A stretch of 64,000 nucleotides of DNA from Brassica napus (lineage: Eukaryota; Streptophyta; Magnoliopsida; Brassicales; Brassicaceae): contig NC_063452.1 in assembly GCF_020379485.1 (NCBI RefSeq), positions 56,999,338-57,063,337 of the forward strand. Reading direction: 5' to 3'. The position numbers and the translations under genes were made by a program. Below, piece by piece: positions 44,138 to 55,263 of this stretch. The notes beneath the pieces were generated by a model. The model searched no databases, was not told where the DNA came from, and saw only the letters and a list, made by a program, of their open reading frames with translations. Within the stretch, counting starts at the first letter, position 1, and the number at the start of each line of letters is the position of its first letter.

Positions 44138-45428
44138 CTAACTAGAAACAGAATCATCGGGGACAGACGACCCCCCGACTTGATCCACCGAATCATCTGA
44201 GACCTGGGGAAAATCGAGCTTGGAGATCGACCAATCCGGCATGGTGGCTAGGGCGACAAGATCCTCGCAGTCTCCTTCCATTCCCTTTAATTGTGCAAGC
44301 TCCGCATCCACAGTCAGGCCCCCATCCTTAAGCTCGTTCAGGAGATTGATGTTGGCGGTCACTTCTTGTAGCCGGATCTCAGCAGACACTTCTTTCTTCT
44401 TGCTCGCCCACCTATAATTCAAAAACTCAAGAACTTCCTGATACTTTGCCGCGATATCGCGACGAGCAATACGAGAAGCGCGACGAATGTCCTGATCTCT
44501 CTCGACCTCGAGCGCCGCAATTCTTGCCCTTTGAGCAACCATCTGGGACGTGAGAGTCTTGTTCTCCAGATGAACTCTCCTCCGGTCTTCAGTCAAAGCT
44601 TCGATCTTTTCGGCATCCTTCTTCCCTTCTCGCTTGGTGGCTTCGAGCCCTTTCGAAAGCCTCTTGATCTCAAAACCAATACTCTCGATTTCCTTGTCGT
44701 TCCGAGAAGCCACGACATGATCCTCCATCGTCACGACATACTCATTAAAAGCTTCCATCACCTGAGAAGAAATGAAAATTAGCAGATACCACAAAACAGC
44801 TTTTCAAATAGAATGAAGGCGTGAAACGAACCTTAGAGCTCTCCACAGAAACCTTGGCGTAGGCTTCCCTCTCGACTGAGGAAGCGAGAGATGGGAGACG
44901 ACAACCCGCAGACCTCATGTGACCAGCGAGGGAAATTAAGTCGCTTTGGGCCGCAAACGAAGAACCATCTCCCTCAGAAACAAATATAGGACGAGACGGA
45001 CCGGGCAAGACACCTTCCGATGACCGACGTCGCTTACGAGTCGCCGCCACGGTCTCGTCTTCTGAGCCAGGACTCAACGAGACAGGAAGTCGAGTCTCTC
45101 CTGAAACATCTTTGTCGTCGGAATCATGAATCGAGTTCAAGGGAGATTTTCCGGAAGCTCGGCCCCTCGATGCAAACCCAGAAGTTCGAAACGACGATCT
45201 CCTCACAAGATGTCTAGTTAGTCGATCTGAAGACAGGGTCTGAACAGAAGAAGTCGCTACGACCTCCTGGGAGTGTTCGGCCTCGTCTTCAGACTCCTCG
45301 ACCAAAGGAGCTCTGCCGGTCCCCGCCGGCAAGGCGAAGGCAGTTTGAATCCGAGTTCGATCAAAAGTAGACCAGTTCGAACGACCTCTCCGAAGGACTC
45401 TCATCAGATCGCGGATCTCATCTGACAT
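44138..45428 (-). pseudogene. Antisense Tat ORF, middle and C-terminal exons
   Basis: Exon-like 45428-44830 is Ser/Arg/Glu-rich and ends in HMRSAGCRLPSL and EREAYAKVSVESSKV. Exon-like 44760-44138 is a long coiled-coil-type helix (MEAFNEYVVTMEDHV, heptad-rich Glu/Lys/Ala) with an acidic tail. Together with 45563-46066 this forms the extra antisense protein of the Tat element. Its biochemical role is not known to me. Confidence 0.6.
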
Positions 45429-45562
45429 TGAAGAGCTTCCAGAAGAAACTGAATCAAACGAAAATAAACTAAAGTTTTAGTCTTCGACTCCTCAAACGAA
45501 GAAATCATCAACACATAGGCAAAACAAAGCTAACCGATATTCTCGGCCCAACGCCGGGGAAG

Positions 45563-46066
45563 CTAGGAGAAGTCGAAGTCACCCATACACGCTCGATCCA
45601 TCTTGAAAACAAAAAATTGCTTGGGCCACTTCTCATCGCGATAAGGGATGTCCTCGATGACGTGGCGACCTGGGCGCGGAGACACGAGGAAAGTACCAGG
45701 GTTCTGCTTATTCTGCTTCACCAGAACGAGCTGACGAAACTCGCTAAGACCAAAAGCAAGACCCTCCTCCCTATCCTTAACCAAGAAGGCGACAAGATGT
45801 CTAAGAAAATTCGGGAGTAACTGGGTAAGCGATAACCCTAGATCCGCCAGGACCTCGAGTATTGGCTCCGGGATCGGGAAGGTAAGACCGCAGGAATGAA
45901 AGAAGGAAAGATAGGCTCCGTAGTAGCCTTCTCTCACGGCTTCGGGAGTCTCATGCGTGCCGACCAAGTCGAGGACGACGGAACGGTCAACCCCATACAT
46001 ATTATAAAGGTTCTCAAGATCATCGGCTGTAGTAGTCGGATGAGGGAAATTGAAAGACGAACACAT
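45563..46066 (-). pseudogene. Antisense Tat ORF, N-terminal domain (putative gypsy-type transposon family)
   Basis: A 167-codon frame with features of the plant putative-gypsy-transposon domain: an initial YGVDRSVVLDL block, EGYYGAYLSFFHSCGLTFPIPE, then LADLGLSLTQLLPNFLRHLVAF and RDEKWPKQFFVFK. It reads opposite to gag and protease, away from the 3' LTR. A GT-AG intron probably joins it to 45428 downstream. Its function is unknown. Confidence 0.65.
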
Positions 46067-46410
46067 CTTAAGCTAAAAGAACAGACAGATTCAGAGCAAA
46101 GGAGAAAGAGACGAGAAAGAAGAAGCGGAGGTGACGTAAAAAGAAGATCCTCTACGTATATATAAGCCACCTTAACGGCTCTATCATCGCTATCGAGAAA
46201 AGAAATTATGACCTAGCCTATGCCCTAGCGGCGGCTAAAGTAGCCATTACCGATTAAAATAATAAAAAAAATGCGCCAACGAACGGTTTTTTTGAAAACG
46301 ATCATTAAAACCGAATCCGAGCAATATCGGTTATCAAACGAGAAGACCAGGGTCAAAAGAAACCCGCTCCTTTTCCTTTTCGATCAAATCAAAAGAGGCT
46401 GGGGGACAAA

Positions 46411-46887
46411 TGTTGGACCCAATTTTGGTCAATACCATAATGGGCCGCGATCAAAGGCATGGGCCTTAAAGGGCCGGAGCCCGTAGCAAGGATACGAGCT
46501 CGAGAAGGAGTCGCCGAGGTCGCGGAGATCGTGCAACAAGAAGCTGAGATCGCGGAGCTACCACAGAGGTCTCGAAGTCAGCTTACTATAAAGGAAGAGG
46601 AATGGAAACAGAAGAGCACACCTTGAATACCCTAGAGAGAGCTATACACTTACACCGATCTTGTTGTCTTTCCACTTTTAGATTCTTTCTTTACCGATCT
46701 CGTTTGTATCACTCGATCTAGTTCAATCCATTGTATTTGATCTTATTCATCAATAAAGTCCATTTTCATCTACTGAAAACTATTTAACATCGTTGTGTTC
46801 TAAAGATATCGTTGCCTACATCATTTGTCTTCCCTAGATCAAACCCCGATCACTATCAAATACCTTGTGTAGATTTTAGGTTCTACA
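46411..46887 (+). repeat. 3' LTR of the Tat element
   Basis: 477 bp, starting TGTTGGACCC after the purine tract and ending TTAGGTTCTACA. It contains a possible transcript end region with CATCAATAAAGTCC. After it, LINE sequence resumes with ATTGGAAGAGCC. Confidence 0.8.
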
Positions 46888-47161
46888 ATTGGAAGAGCCA
46901 TAGCACTGATTTTGAAAGGATCTATTTCACTTTTAGATTCTTTCTTTACCGATCTCGTTTGTATCACTCGATCTAGTTCAATCCATTGTATTTGATCTTA
47001 TTCATCAATAAAGTCCATTTTCATCTACTGGAAACTATTTAACATCGTTGTGTTCTAAAGATATCGTTGCCTACATCATTTGTCTTCCTTAGATCAAACC
47101 CCGATCACTATCATATACCTTGTGTAGATTTTAGGTTCTACAATTGGAAGAGCCATAGCAC
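46671..47161 (+). repeat. 258-bp chimeric tandem duplication (LTR end plus LINE)
   Basis: The last 217 bp of the LTR plus about 40 bp of adjoining LINE (ATTGGAAGAGCCATAGCACT) are duplicated directly: unit 1 at 46671-46928, unit 2 from 46929. Unit 2 differs by a few bases. The duplication crosses the LTR/LINE junction, so it happened after the Tat insertion. Confidence 0.88.
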
Positions 47162-47247
47162 TGGATCTATTCCCCCCCCCCCCCTTCGAGATAAAGCTTT
47201 GGCAAACCAGCCATTTAATCTCCCTTGAAGCTTCTAGCGAATGAAAC

Positions 47248-47765
47248 TCAACAGCTTCCTTTTAGAGCCACTAAAGCATTCTGGTAGACCCAGATAAGAG
47301 CTTTCTCCTCCTTCTCTGTTAACTCGACCTTGGAGCCAAAAATAATAGAAGACTTCTGGAAGTTCACTCTCTGACCAGACGCATCTCCGTACAACTTGAT
47401 ACAGTTCATGATTTCCGCAGCCTCTTCTTGAGATGTTTTACAGAGCAGGAGACTATCATCCGTGAATAGCAAATGGGGGATTGATGGGCACGATTCCGCA
47501 AGTTTGATGCCATTAAGACTGCCAGAAACCTCAGAGTTGTTTAGTTTACTAACCGAGGCTTCTGCGCATATTATGAATAGAAAGGGAGACAATGGATCTC
47601 CTTGTCTAATGTTACGTTCAGATCTGATAAAGCCATGAGAGTTGCCATTGAGAAGGATGTAATCCAAATGTGATCGAACCCCATTTTCTCCATCAACACT
47701 TCCAAGAAGTTCCACTCCACTCTGTCATAAGACATGCAAATAAGTCCAGCAATCTGAAGCTTCAT
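47248..47765 (-). pseudogene. LINE reverse transcriptase remnant, copy C
   Basis: Frame 47715-47248 has RQGDPLSPFLF and the catalytic FTDDSLLLC, parallel to 29938-29345 in copy B. A preceding frame (47765-47571) gives DRVEWNFLEVLMEKMGF, so one frameshift separates them. A 13-C run at 47172-47184 ends the similarity. Confidence 0.75.
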
Positions 47766-47836
47766 TAGAGCTCTGCAAAATCGAGCTATGTTTGAAACAC
47801 AATGCTAAAAAATTATATTTATGAGGTTGCACAAAA

Positions 47837-48522
47837 AGAAGAAGAATGTTTATGTAAATGCACAGCAAAAATGAATGAATAAACAGAATGTTTGGATAAA
47901 ATTCATAAAAAATCTTTTAAATTTGTATTTTATTTTAAGTTTTTAGGAATAAAGTAACTAAATTGTGGATAACGTTTTAAAAATGTAAAAAAAACTTAAT
48001 ATTGAATGAAAATAAATTAGTTTTAAATTTCAAAATTCAAATTTATATTAAAACTACAAAATTTTATTCCATAATTTAAAATTATCCAAAATTTAGCTAC
48101 GTTCATTTTTCAAACTTGAATTAAAATGAGTTTTTTAAAACTCTTAATTTTACATATTTTTCTTTTCGTTTGAAACTTAGAAAATATTTTTAATTAAAAT
48201 AAGCAAAGTTTGAGTATAAAAATGAACAAAAGTTTAAAAATTTAAGGTATTAAAATGTATAAAATATTTAATTCATGTATTTAACTGGGTACCAAAAAAG
48301 TTTAAATATTAAAAAGTATAACAAAACTTAGTAACATATTCATATAATTTTTTCCCTTTCTTTAACTACCATTGTCATTTTTATTTTTCTATATTTGAAA
48401 TTGTGATGATTAAGCTGCCATTAGGTATTTTGAATTTGAGAAATTATTATGATAAACCGGCTCGATCGTAGTCTTGATTACAAATGCATTTTTTTCTCCG
48501 AAATAAAACATATAAAAAGAAT
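47837..48522. other. AT-rich spacer before GH5 copy D
   Basis: Matches 34300-34995 closely, with no gene. It ends with the shared GH5 3' flank. Confidence 0.6.
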
Positions 48523-51184
48523 TTAAAGAACTTTGAACCATTGGCTCGCTGGATCACAAGAAGCATCCATGGTCAAACACTTGCAAGGGTTAGCGACGAT
48601 GCTGTTGTCACGTTCATCCACATCAAGGCATAGCAACGAACCATTACTTGTTGTCTTAAACGACAAATGCATGTGAGTAGCTGAGGTTTGTCCCAACTTA
48701 GAGCACTTAGTGCCAACTCCAAGCTTCACTTTCTGTCCAACAGCATCTGGAGCCTCGACGCACATTTTGTTACTCCAGAGAATACCTTCACTGGGATTAA
48801 AGGTTGATGGCTCGGCTTTACGGCATTGTTCCAATCGAAGTGTAGGTGAATTGTTTGAGAGATTACTGGTGACGCAAAGGCCGGTTGTTGGGTGGAAGAG
48901 AAGTTTTTTGGATTGTAAACCGGGCCCTGCATATATACAAAGATTTATATATATATATATATATATATTTAGCTCAAAAGTACATATTCACAACATTTTT
49001 TGGATATTCACGGTTCATGATATTGCACTTACACGATACTTGTATCGCAATTAAATTTTCAGAGTCCAGTTAGGGGATTTTTAGAACAAAATAGCACTTA
49101 GACGTGGTACGAAAATGATATTATAATTATGGGGGCATATGTATGAATACAATCTTGGTAGTCCAAAAATAAATATTATCGTAAGAGGTATATATAGATC
49201 GAAACCTAAACAATTTATTTGGATGTTTCTTAACTTAAGAAATTAAAATTAACATAATTAATAAAATTCAGGATTATGAATGTTTTTCGTCAAATTCAGG
49301 ATTATATCTTCAAAAATTTAGTTATAACTTTTAATCTATCATTATATATTGATAGGATTCAAATATCTATCTATATACAAGTTCAAAAAAAAAAATATAT
49401 ATCTATCTATATAGGATTCAATTCATTTTTGACGATTTTGAGCTATAATTATAGTTTTTTTGGTAATCAAATAATAATTATAGTTTTCATTCCAAAATCG
49501 TATTATTATACCATTTTCTTTCAAAAAGAAGTCTGACCTGTAACTGGAAGTTGAATTCCGGAGAGTTTTTGCAGGTAAGTAGAGTTGGCGACGTCTTTCC
49601 AATTAGGAGCCAAAACACCAAAAGTCTCAACCATATGTTTTTGACCGGTTCTCAAATAATAATCTCCGGTTAATGCCCAAACCGCCCAATCCAAATCATT
49701 CTCCGCAGCCCAAGCCACCAAACAGTTCATATACCGGTTTCCGCTAACGTCACCGCTTCTCAGGTTAGCCCCAAACTCAGTCAAGAACAAAGGAAAGCCT
49801 CTCCCGATCAAGAATCCTCCGTTATGTGTGACTTTCTCGATGATTTTCGCGCAAAAATCGTTAGAGTTGTGCTTTTCCCACGAGTCACGACCGTCGGAGA
49901 AGCTGTACCAATGTTGCTCGAAGACGAGCTTGTCGGTGAAGCTGACGTTGAAGAAGCGGTCACGGAGGAAAGAGAGGTTTGTGTCGTAGTCTATGCCGGA
50001 GAGGATGACTAGGACGTCAGGGTTTGCTGCGTGTACTGCTTCTCCTCCTTTTGGCATGTACCTTCACGTAACCATTTACAGTTTTAATACGCATGCATGC
50101 ATTGATGCATGCATGTACTTGTTTATATATGTGAATAATGAAAATACTACAAAAGGTCCAACACACATATACCTAAATCTGTATGCGAACATATGTTATT
50201 TTTGATAAATAGTTTTAAATAGTCATTTCAAATATTTTCATATGTTACATGCTTGGTTATATTCTAAATGAAATATTAGTAATTTGAAATGCGTACGTAC
50301 TTGAACCAGAGGTTAGGGTAATCTCTGGTACCACGTGGTTCGTTCCTAAGGCTCATGCCAACGACATTAGTGACATTGCGGAAAAGAGAAGCCATCTTGC
50401 TCAATCCCTTGGTCCAGATGATAGGATCAAAGTTAGGGTATTCGAAGAAGGCGTCGAGGTCGTTGTCGCTGCAACACCATCCTGGCGTTGTCAAGTGGTT
50501 GTCTAGTATCACCATTACTCCGTTTTGTCCAAGGTTCGAGACCACTTCCTGATACCAATATAAAAGTAAAATAAACTATTTATAGAAAGAGAGTTCCATT
50601 ACGTTGGGATTCCATTAAAAATGTTTCATTTACTTTGGTTTGGTTAATTTTTTTTATTGGTTCGAATTAATTCTAGCTAGCCAGAGGCGGACCTAGCAAA
50701 CATCTAGGTTCGTGCAGCACAATTGAAACACACCGGTTTATTTTGTATCAATTAAACCAATGCTATAACCCTAATATTTTACCTGGAATGCATTGAATAT
50801 GGGAAGGTTAAGGATTTTGGGATTGTGAGTTTGAATGCCAAGAACATCATCAAGCAGATTCAATCTTTCAAAAGACTGTTTGACGGTAACATTGCTAGCC
50901 AACGTGTCATTAGTCATCAAATCAAGAGGCCAAGTGAGCCTAACGCAGTTAAATCCCATTGAGACAATCTTCTTGGAGATGGAGTCTAATGGTTGTTTGC
51001 TTAGCCCTTCAGCCACCGCGGGCTGGAGATGCGCCGGCCAGTTCACGCAGGCTAGCTTCACCCTTTGGCCTTTCTCATCCACGATCCATCTTGATTTTGT
51101 GGAGAGAGGGTAGCTTGTGATTAGCTTAGGAATCCAAGAAATGAATAAGAAGAAGAAGAGACACAAAGAGATGGATCTAGTCAT
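48523..51184 (-). CDS. GH5 copy D: glycoside hydrolase family 5 (cellulase-type) protein, intact
   Basis: Four in-phase exons: 51184-50783, 50548-50301, 50061-49538 and 48926-48523, giving 525 residues. The structure matches copy C: signal peptide with hydrophobic core LCLFFFLFISW, the acid/base Glu in SLRNEPRG, the nucleophile Glu in FLTEFGA, and the Cys-rich C-terminal module. It differs from copy C at scattered positions (for example LASNVTVK for LALKVTVK, PIIWTKG for PAVWAKG, LPVTG for LPVRG). It is therefore an older paralogue than the B/C pair. Its 5' flank beyond about 51300 diverges and lacks the unit's LINE, so it marks the right end of the array. Introns 1 and 2 are shorter than in copy C, and intron 3 has a (TA)n run near 48945-48967. 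Confidence 0.93.
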
Positions 51185-51246
51185 TTTTGTTGTTGTGTGT
51201 TTCTTAGTTTTTGATTCTGATTATCTTGAATTTGAATTTGATTCGC

Positions 51247-51254
51247 AATTTATA
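51247..51254 (-). promoter_or_regulatory. TATA box of GH5 copy D
   Basis: Minus strand reads TATAAATT, about 63 bp before the ATG at 51184, at the same place as in copies B and C. Confidence 0.6.
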
Positions 51255-51814
51255 CATTGAATAAGTTGGTTTAGTTTCTGGTTGTTGGCAGATTTTACGT
51301 GTTTATGGTTAATGATTGTTTTTTTCCAACAGAAGATAAAGAGGAAAAATCAATGCAACAATGGACAGTGCATGATGTTAACAGATTATATGAACTGTAT
51401 ATTTCTAGAGATTTTTAATTACTTTTAGAAAGCTATAAAGACTTTGGTATATTGCATGATTATAGTACTATATAACAATAAAAATTTGTTTATGTACTTC
51501 TCCTATAGTAGATAAAAGATAATAACCATATGTTTTTGATCTGGTAGTTTCTATAATTGATTCTTTTGTTCTGTTATAACAACAAGGTAAAAACAACTTG
51601 AAGATAATATGGTTAACAAAAAGAAACTTTAACATAATACTAGAGTTATATTTGTTGTATGAGATTTATATCATGGCTCATATGGAGATCAACCCATTTT
51701 ATAAATTTTAGTTTTCTCCCCATAATCATTTCACTAATATTGCTGCATATACATTTTAAATAACTCGTTATTAAGATGCATAGATTAATGATAATTAATA
51801 CATTGATGAAAAAT
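51255..51814. other. Intergenic AT-rich stretch
   Basis: The first 350 bp are a diverged GH5 5' flank (TTTCTGGTTGTTGGCAGATT, AACAATAAAAATTTGTTTATG). After about 51620 the similarity ends, and nothing is recognised before the BIR1-like remnant. Confidence 0.55.
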
Positions 51815-51820
51815 GTGTGT

Positions 51821-52620
51821 TTAATCCCCAATGTGGAAAATCCAGCTATGGTGTCTTCTATCTTCTTGCTTCTTCTTCCTACCACTGAAGACGAACCAGT
51901 CTAAGAACGCACCTAGCGGTGCAAATAAAGCCGCGCCAACTGCTGCGCCGATCTTCCCTAACCGTATTATATCTTCTTCCGGGTCAACACAAGGATCCAT
52001 AGGCTGGCCACATAAACCCTCGTTACTAGAAAAGTTCTCCCGTCCAAACTTCAAGTTGAAATTTGGGACAGGACCGGTTAGTTGATTGAATGCCACTGAG
52101 AACTTGGTGAGACGAGGAAGCGACACTAGCTCGGGAGGAAGTGGGCCAGTGAAGTTGTTTTTCTGAAGCATAAGAGCGTTCAGAAAGGTAATATTTGATA
52201 GAGAGACAGGGATTTAACCAAGTTCAAAGTTGGTTGTCAGAGAGGTCCAAAGTTGTAAGAGATGGAACCAAGGAGCCTATATTTGTTGGTAAAACTCCGG
52301 AGAAGTTGTTTCTACTAAGTTCTAGACCCACCAAAACAGAACATTGCTTAATCCCAACAGGAAACTCTCCTTTGAGACCAAAGCCAGTAACCTTAATGCT
52401 CAAAACCCTATTCTCATCAATATGCCAGCAAGTCACACCACTGAACTTGCAGATAAAACCTGCAGTCTGGTTGTCAAATACCCAACTCGATAAATAATCA
52501 TTTGGATCTGTAACTCCAGATTTGAAGTTCCTCAAGCAATTTACGTCGGCCTTGTTTGCGCCTGCGAAGCTAGACACCAGCAAGAACCAGAAGCAATTTG
52601 CGACTAGGGTTTGTATGGAT
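51821..52620 (-). pseudogene. BIR1-like leucine-rich-repeat receptor fragment without kinase
   Basis: The first piece (52610-52224) has a hydrophobic start, then CLRNFKSGVTDPNDYLSSW, CKFSGVTCWHIDENRVLSI and leucine-rich repeats ending LTTLDLSDNQL. The second piece (52171-51821) has NNFTGPLPPELVSLPRLTKF, the N-capping EGLCGQPMDPC and a hydrophobic membrane-like stretch (AAVGAALFAPLGAFLDW). It resembles the extracellular half of the plant BAK1-interacting receptor kinase BIR1, which restrains defence signalling. A frameshift and stop near 52210-52225 split the repeats. No ATG is found near the start, and the protein ends right after the membrane segment with no kinase. Confidence 0.75.
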
Positions 52621-52743
52621 ATTTTTGTGTGATGGTGGGTTTTACAAAAGGAAATAATAACAAGATGGAGAGGTTTTGGCAGTAATGGTGTTTACATGAA
52701 GAGAATAAAGAGCAAGACTAAAGATATGAAAAACCTGATTGAT

Positions 52744-52812
52744 CCTGGACAGGAGATCATGGACCGGAAATCATGGACATGAAATCATGGACAGGAAATC
52801 ATGGACAGGAAA
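52744..52812. repeat. 14-bp tandem repeat
   Basis: About five copies of GAAATCATGGACAG with small variation. It lies between the BIR1-like remnant and the Copia fragment, with no coding link seen. Confidence 0.75.
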
Positions 52813-52916
52813 ACTGAAGCAAGGAAATGTGTGAGACTGATTTAAATATCTTGCATGAAGTCTTGGACGAATTTAAACAAGTGGAGGCAACTGGATAGAG
52901 TTGGTGGAGTGTGGAA

Positions 52917-55261
52917 CATTTTGGGAAGTTCAGATCCTTGTGGGCTGAACTTGAGATGCTCAGGCCAGCACCTATTGATCCTGATGTGCTTAATCAAAGG
53001 AGAGAGCAAGACAAGGTCTTTGCTTTGCTGCTACCCTCCATCCAAACTATGGTGACCTCATCAAGCACATCCTAAGGAATAAGGAGCTGCCTTCTCTAGA
53101 TGAGGTATGCTCTGAGATTCACAAGGAACAAGGCTCAGTTGGTCTCTTTGGAGGAGGAAAGAAAGATCTGGTGCTTGCAAACCAAGCTGATGGAGCAACA
53201 AACAAAAGCTCTTACAAAGCTGAAGACAAGAAGGTGTGGATTTGTGATCATTGCAAGAAGAAAGGCCATGGAAAGGACAAGTGCTGGATACTCCATCCCT
53301 ATCTCAAGCCACAGAAGTTCAGGACAGGTTACAATGATGCCAAAGCAAACTTCTCTGGTGATATTGGTGAGCCATCTATACAAGGCAGCATGCGCCAGAC
53401 CAATGAAGCTTGTGAGAACAAAGGAGGAGCTTCCAGGAGTGGCTCAACCTTAAGGAACACTCAAGATGAGACCATCAGAAGATCTGATATTGAGACTCTC
53501 ATCAAACTCCTTAAGGATAACTCTGGTAACTTACTTGGTACCTCTTTACATGCTACTGCTTGTGGAACTTCCTTGAATGCGATAACTAAATTTAATTTGG
53601 CAAAACCTTTAGTTATAGATTCAGGAGCTAGTCACCACATGATCAGTGATTTAAAATTGATTAAAAACATTGTCTCTGCCTTAGGAAATGTTACAATAGC
53701 TAATGGTGAAAGAGTACCAACTAAAGGAGTAGGTGATCTTAGGTTGTTTAACTAAGATTCTAAAGCTTTCTATATGCCTAACTTCACCTCAAACTTGTTA
53801 TAAGTTAAAAGAGCTACTAATGACTTGAATTGCAGTGTTATTTTCACTCATAATGATGTCTACTTTCAGGATATTGAAACTAGTAGGTTGCTTGGCAAAG
53901 GTGTCACCAAGGGAGACTTGTACTTGCTTGAAAATACTAAGCTTGATGCCGATTTATCCCATGCTTTAAATTTCATTTCTGATTTTCCTAAAGATGTATT
54001 GTGGCATGCTAGAGCTTTAAACATCATGTTGCCTAGTATTTCCTTTAAGAGTGATTGTGAGGCTTGTATTTTATGCAAACATTGCAAATCTGTTTTCTCT
54101 AGATCAAGTACTATTTATGAAAATTGTTTTGACCTGATTCACTCTGATGTATGGACTGCCCCATGTTTAACTAGAGAGCATCATAAATATTTTGTGACTT
54201 TTATAGATGAAAAATCAAAATATACTTGGATCACACTGATGCAATCTAAAGATAGGGTCTTACAAGCTTTCATAAATTTTGAAAATTATGTATCTAACCA
54301 TTTCAATGCCAAGATAAAAATTTTGAGATCAGATAATGGAGGAGAATACACAAGCAATGCTTTTAAACAACACTTGGCCAAATATGGGATGATCCATCAA
54401 ACTAGTTGTCCATACACCCCACAACAAAATGGAGTAGCTGAGAGGAAAAATAGACATCTCATGGAGGTTGCAAGGAGCATGATGTTCCATACAAGCATGC
54501 CCAAAAGCTATTGGGGAGATGTTGTCCTTACTGCCTGCTACTTGATCAATAAGATACCTACCAGGATCCTTCAAGATCAATCTCCATATCAGGTACTGAA
54601 GAAAACTAAACCATCCATAGAGCATATGTGTGTGTTTGGGTGTTTGTGTTTTTTCTTGATTCCAGGAGAACAAAGAGATAAGCTGACGCATAGAAGCACC
54701 AGGGCAGTGTTTATTGGCTATTCTCCTCACCAAAAGGGCTACAAATGCTTTGTTCAAGAGACTAGGAGAGTCTTGATATCAAGGGATGTGAAGTTTGTAG
54801 AATCCAGAGGCTATTATGATGGAAAGAGTTGGGATGAGCTCAGAGATCTTTCTCAATCAGCTTCAGATAGAGCAAACAACCTTAGGAGAGTAATGGAGAG
54901 CATGAGAATCAGTATGCCTTCTCTACCAAGGGTGGAACCTGTCCCTGAAAATGTACCATCTACTGCAGCTGATAGTGTTGAGAACACTCATCATGATCAT
55001 GAGGGGGGCAGTAGAAATGTTGAGCAGTCTACACAAGCTCAACCTGAAGAGAACTCAGTAGCTCATGATCAAGATGAGATGCAATCAGAATCAGATGCGG
55101 AGACTCAAGTAGAGGCGTCAAGTGAAGGAAATGAAGCAGAACCGTAGCAGATACAACCTTTGAGAAGGAGTACAAGGATCAGGAAACCTTCACACTGGAT
55201 CAACACAAGAGTATACTTCAATGCTGAAGCTGTAGCTCACCCAATAAGTGCAGTATGCTCT
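52917..55261 (+). pseudogene. Copia polyprotein fragment, gag to integrase
   Basis: A relative of the intact Copia at 21162-25544. It starts inside gag at HFGKFRSLWAELEML, then continues with the knuckle CDHCKKKGHGKDKC, protease LVIDSGASHHM and integrase with DVWTAP, DNGGEY and NGVAERKNR. It stops at the linker before reverse transcriptase (AVAHPIS). Defects are a frameshift near 53030, a stop at 53753-53755 and another about 60 bp further on. WHARALNI has lost the LGHPHS part of the pre-integrase motif, and there is a TAG at 55145. No LTR is visible on either side. The right end is cut at 55261-55263 by an Athila LTR, so reverse transcriptase may continue beyond the window. Confidence 0.88.
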
Positions 55262-55263
55262 GA

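Larger units (their letters stand above)
40300..46887 (+). mobile_element. Decayed Ty3/Gypsy element, Tat type, missing its 5' LTR
   Basis: Contains gag and protease remnants on the plus strand (40309-42055), then only non-coding sequence where reverse transcriptase and integrase should be. Minus-strand extra ORFs of the putative-gypsy-transposon kind follow (42659-46066), then a purine tract ending GGGGGACAAA (46401-46410) and a 477-bp 3' LTR (46411-46887). The left border near 40300 falls within gag, so the 5' LTR and gag start are lost. Gag, protease and antisense extra ORFs are a set known from plant Tat-lineage elements. Confidence 0.78.
38437..47826 (-). mobile_element. L1-type LINE of the GH5 unit, copy C, split by a Tat element
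   Basis: The same insertion as 26809-30042, with target duplication TTGCACAAAA at 38427-38436 and 47827-47836. LINE sequence occupies 38437-40300 and about 46888-47826. The part between is the decayed Ty3/Tat element. The Mutator-like insertion and the 676-bp duplication seen in copy B are absent here. Confidence 0.88.
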
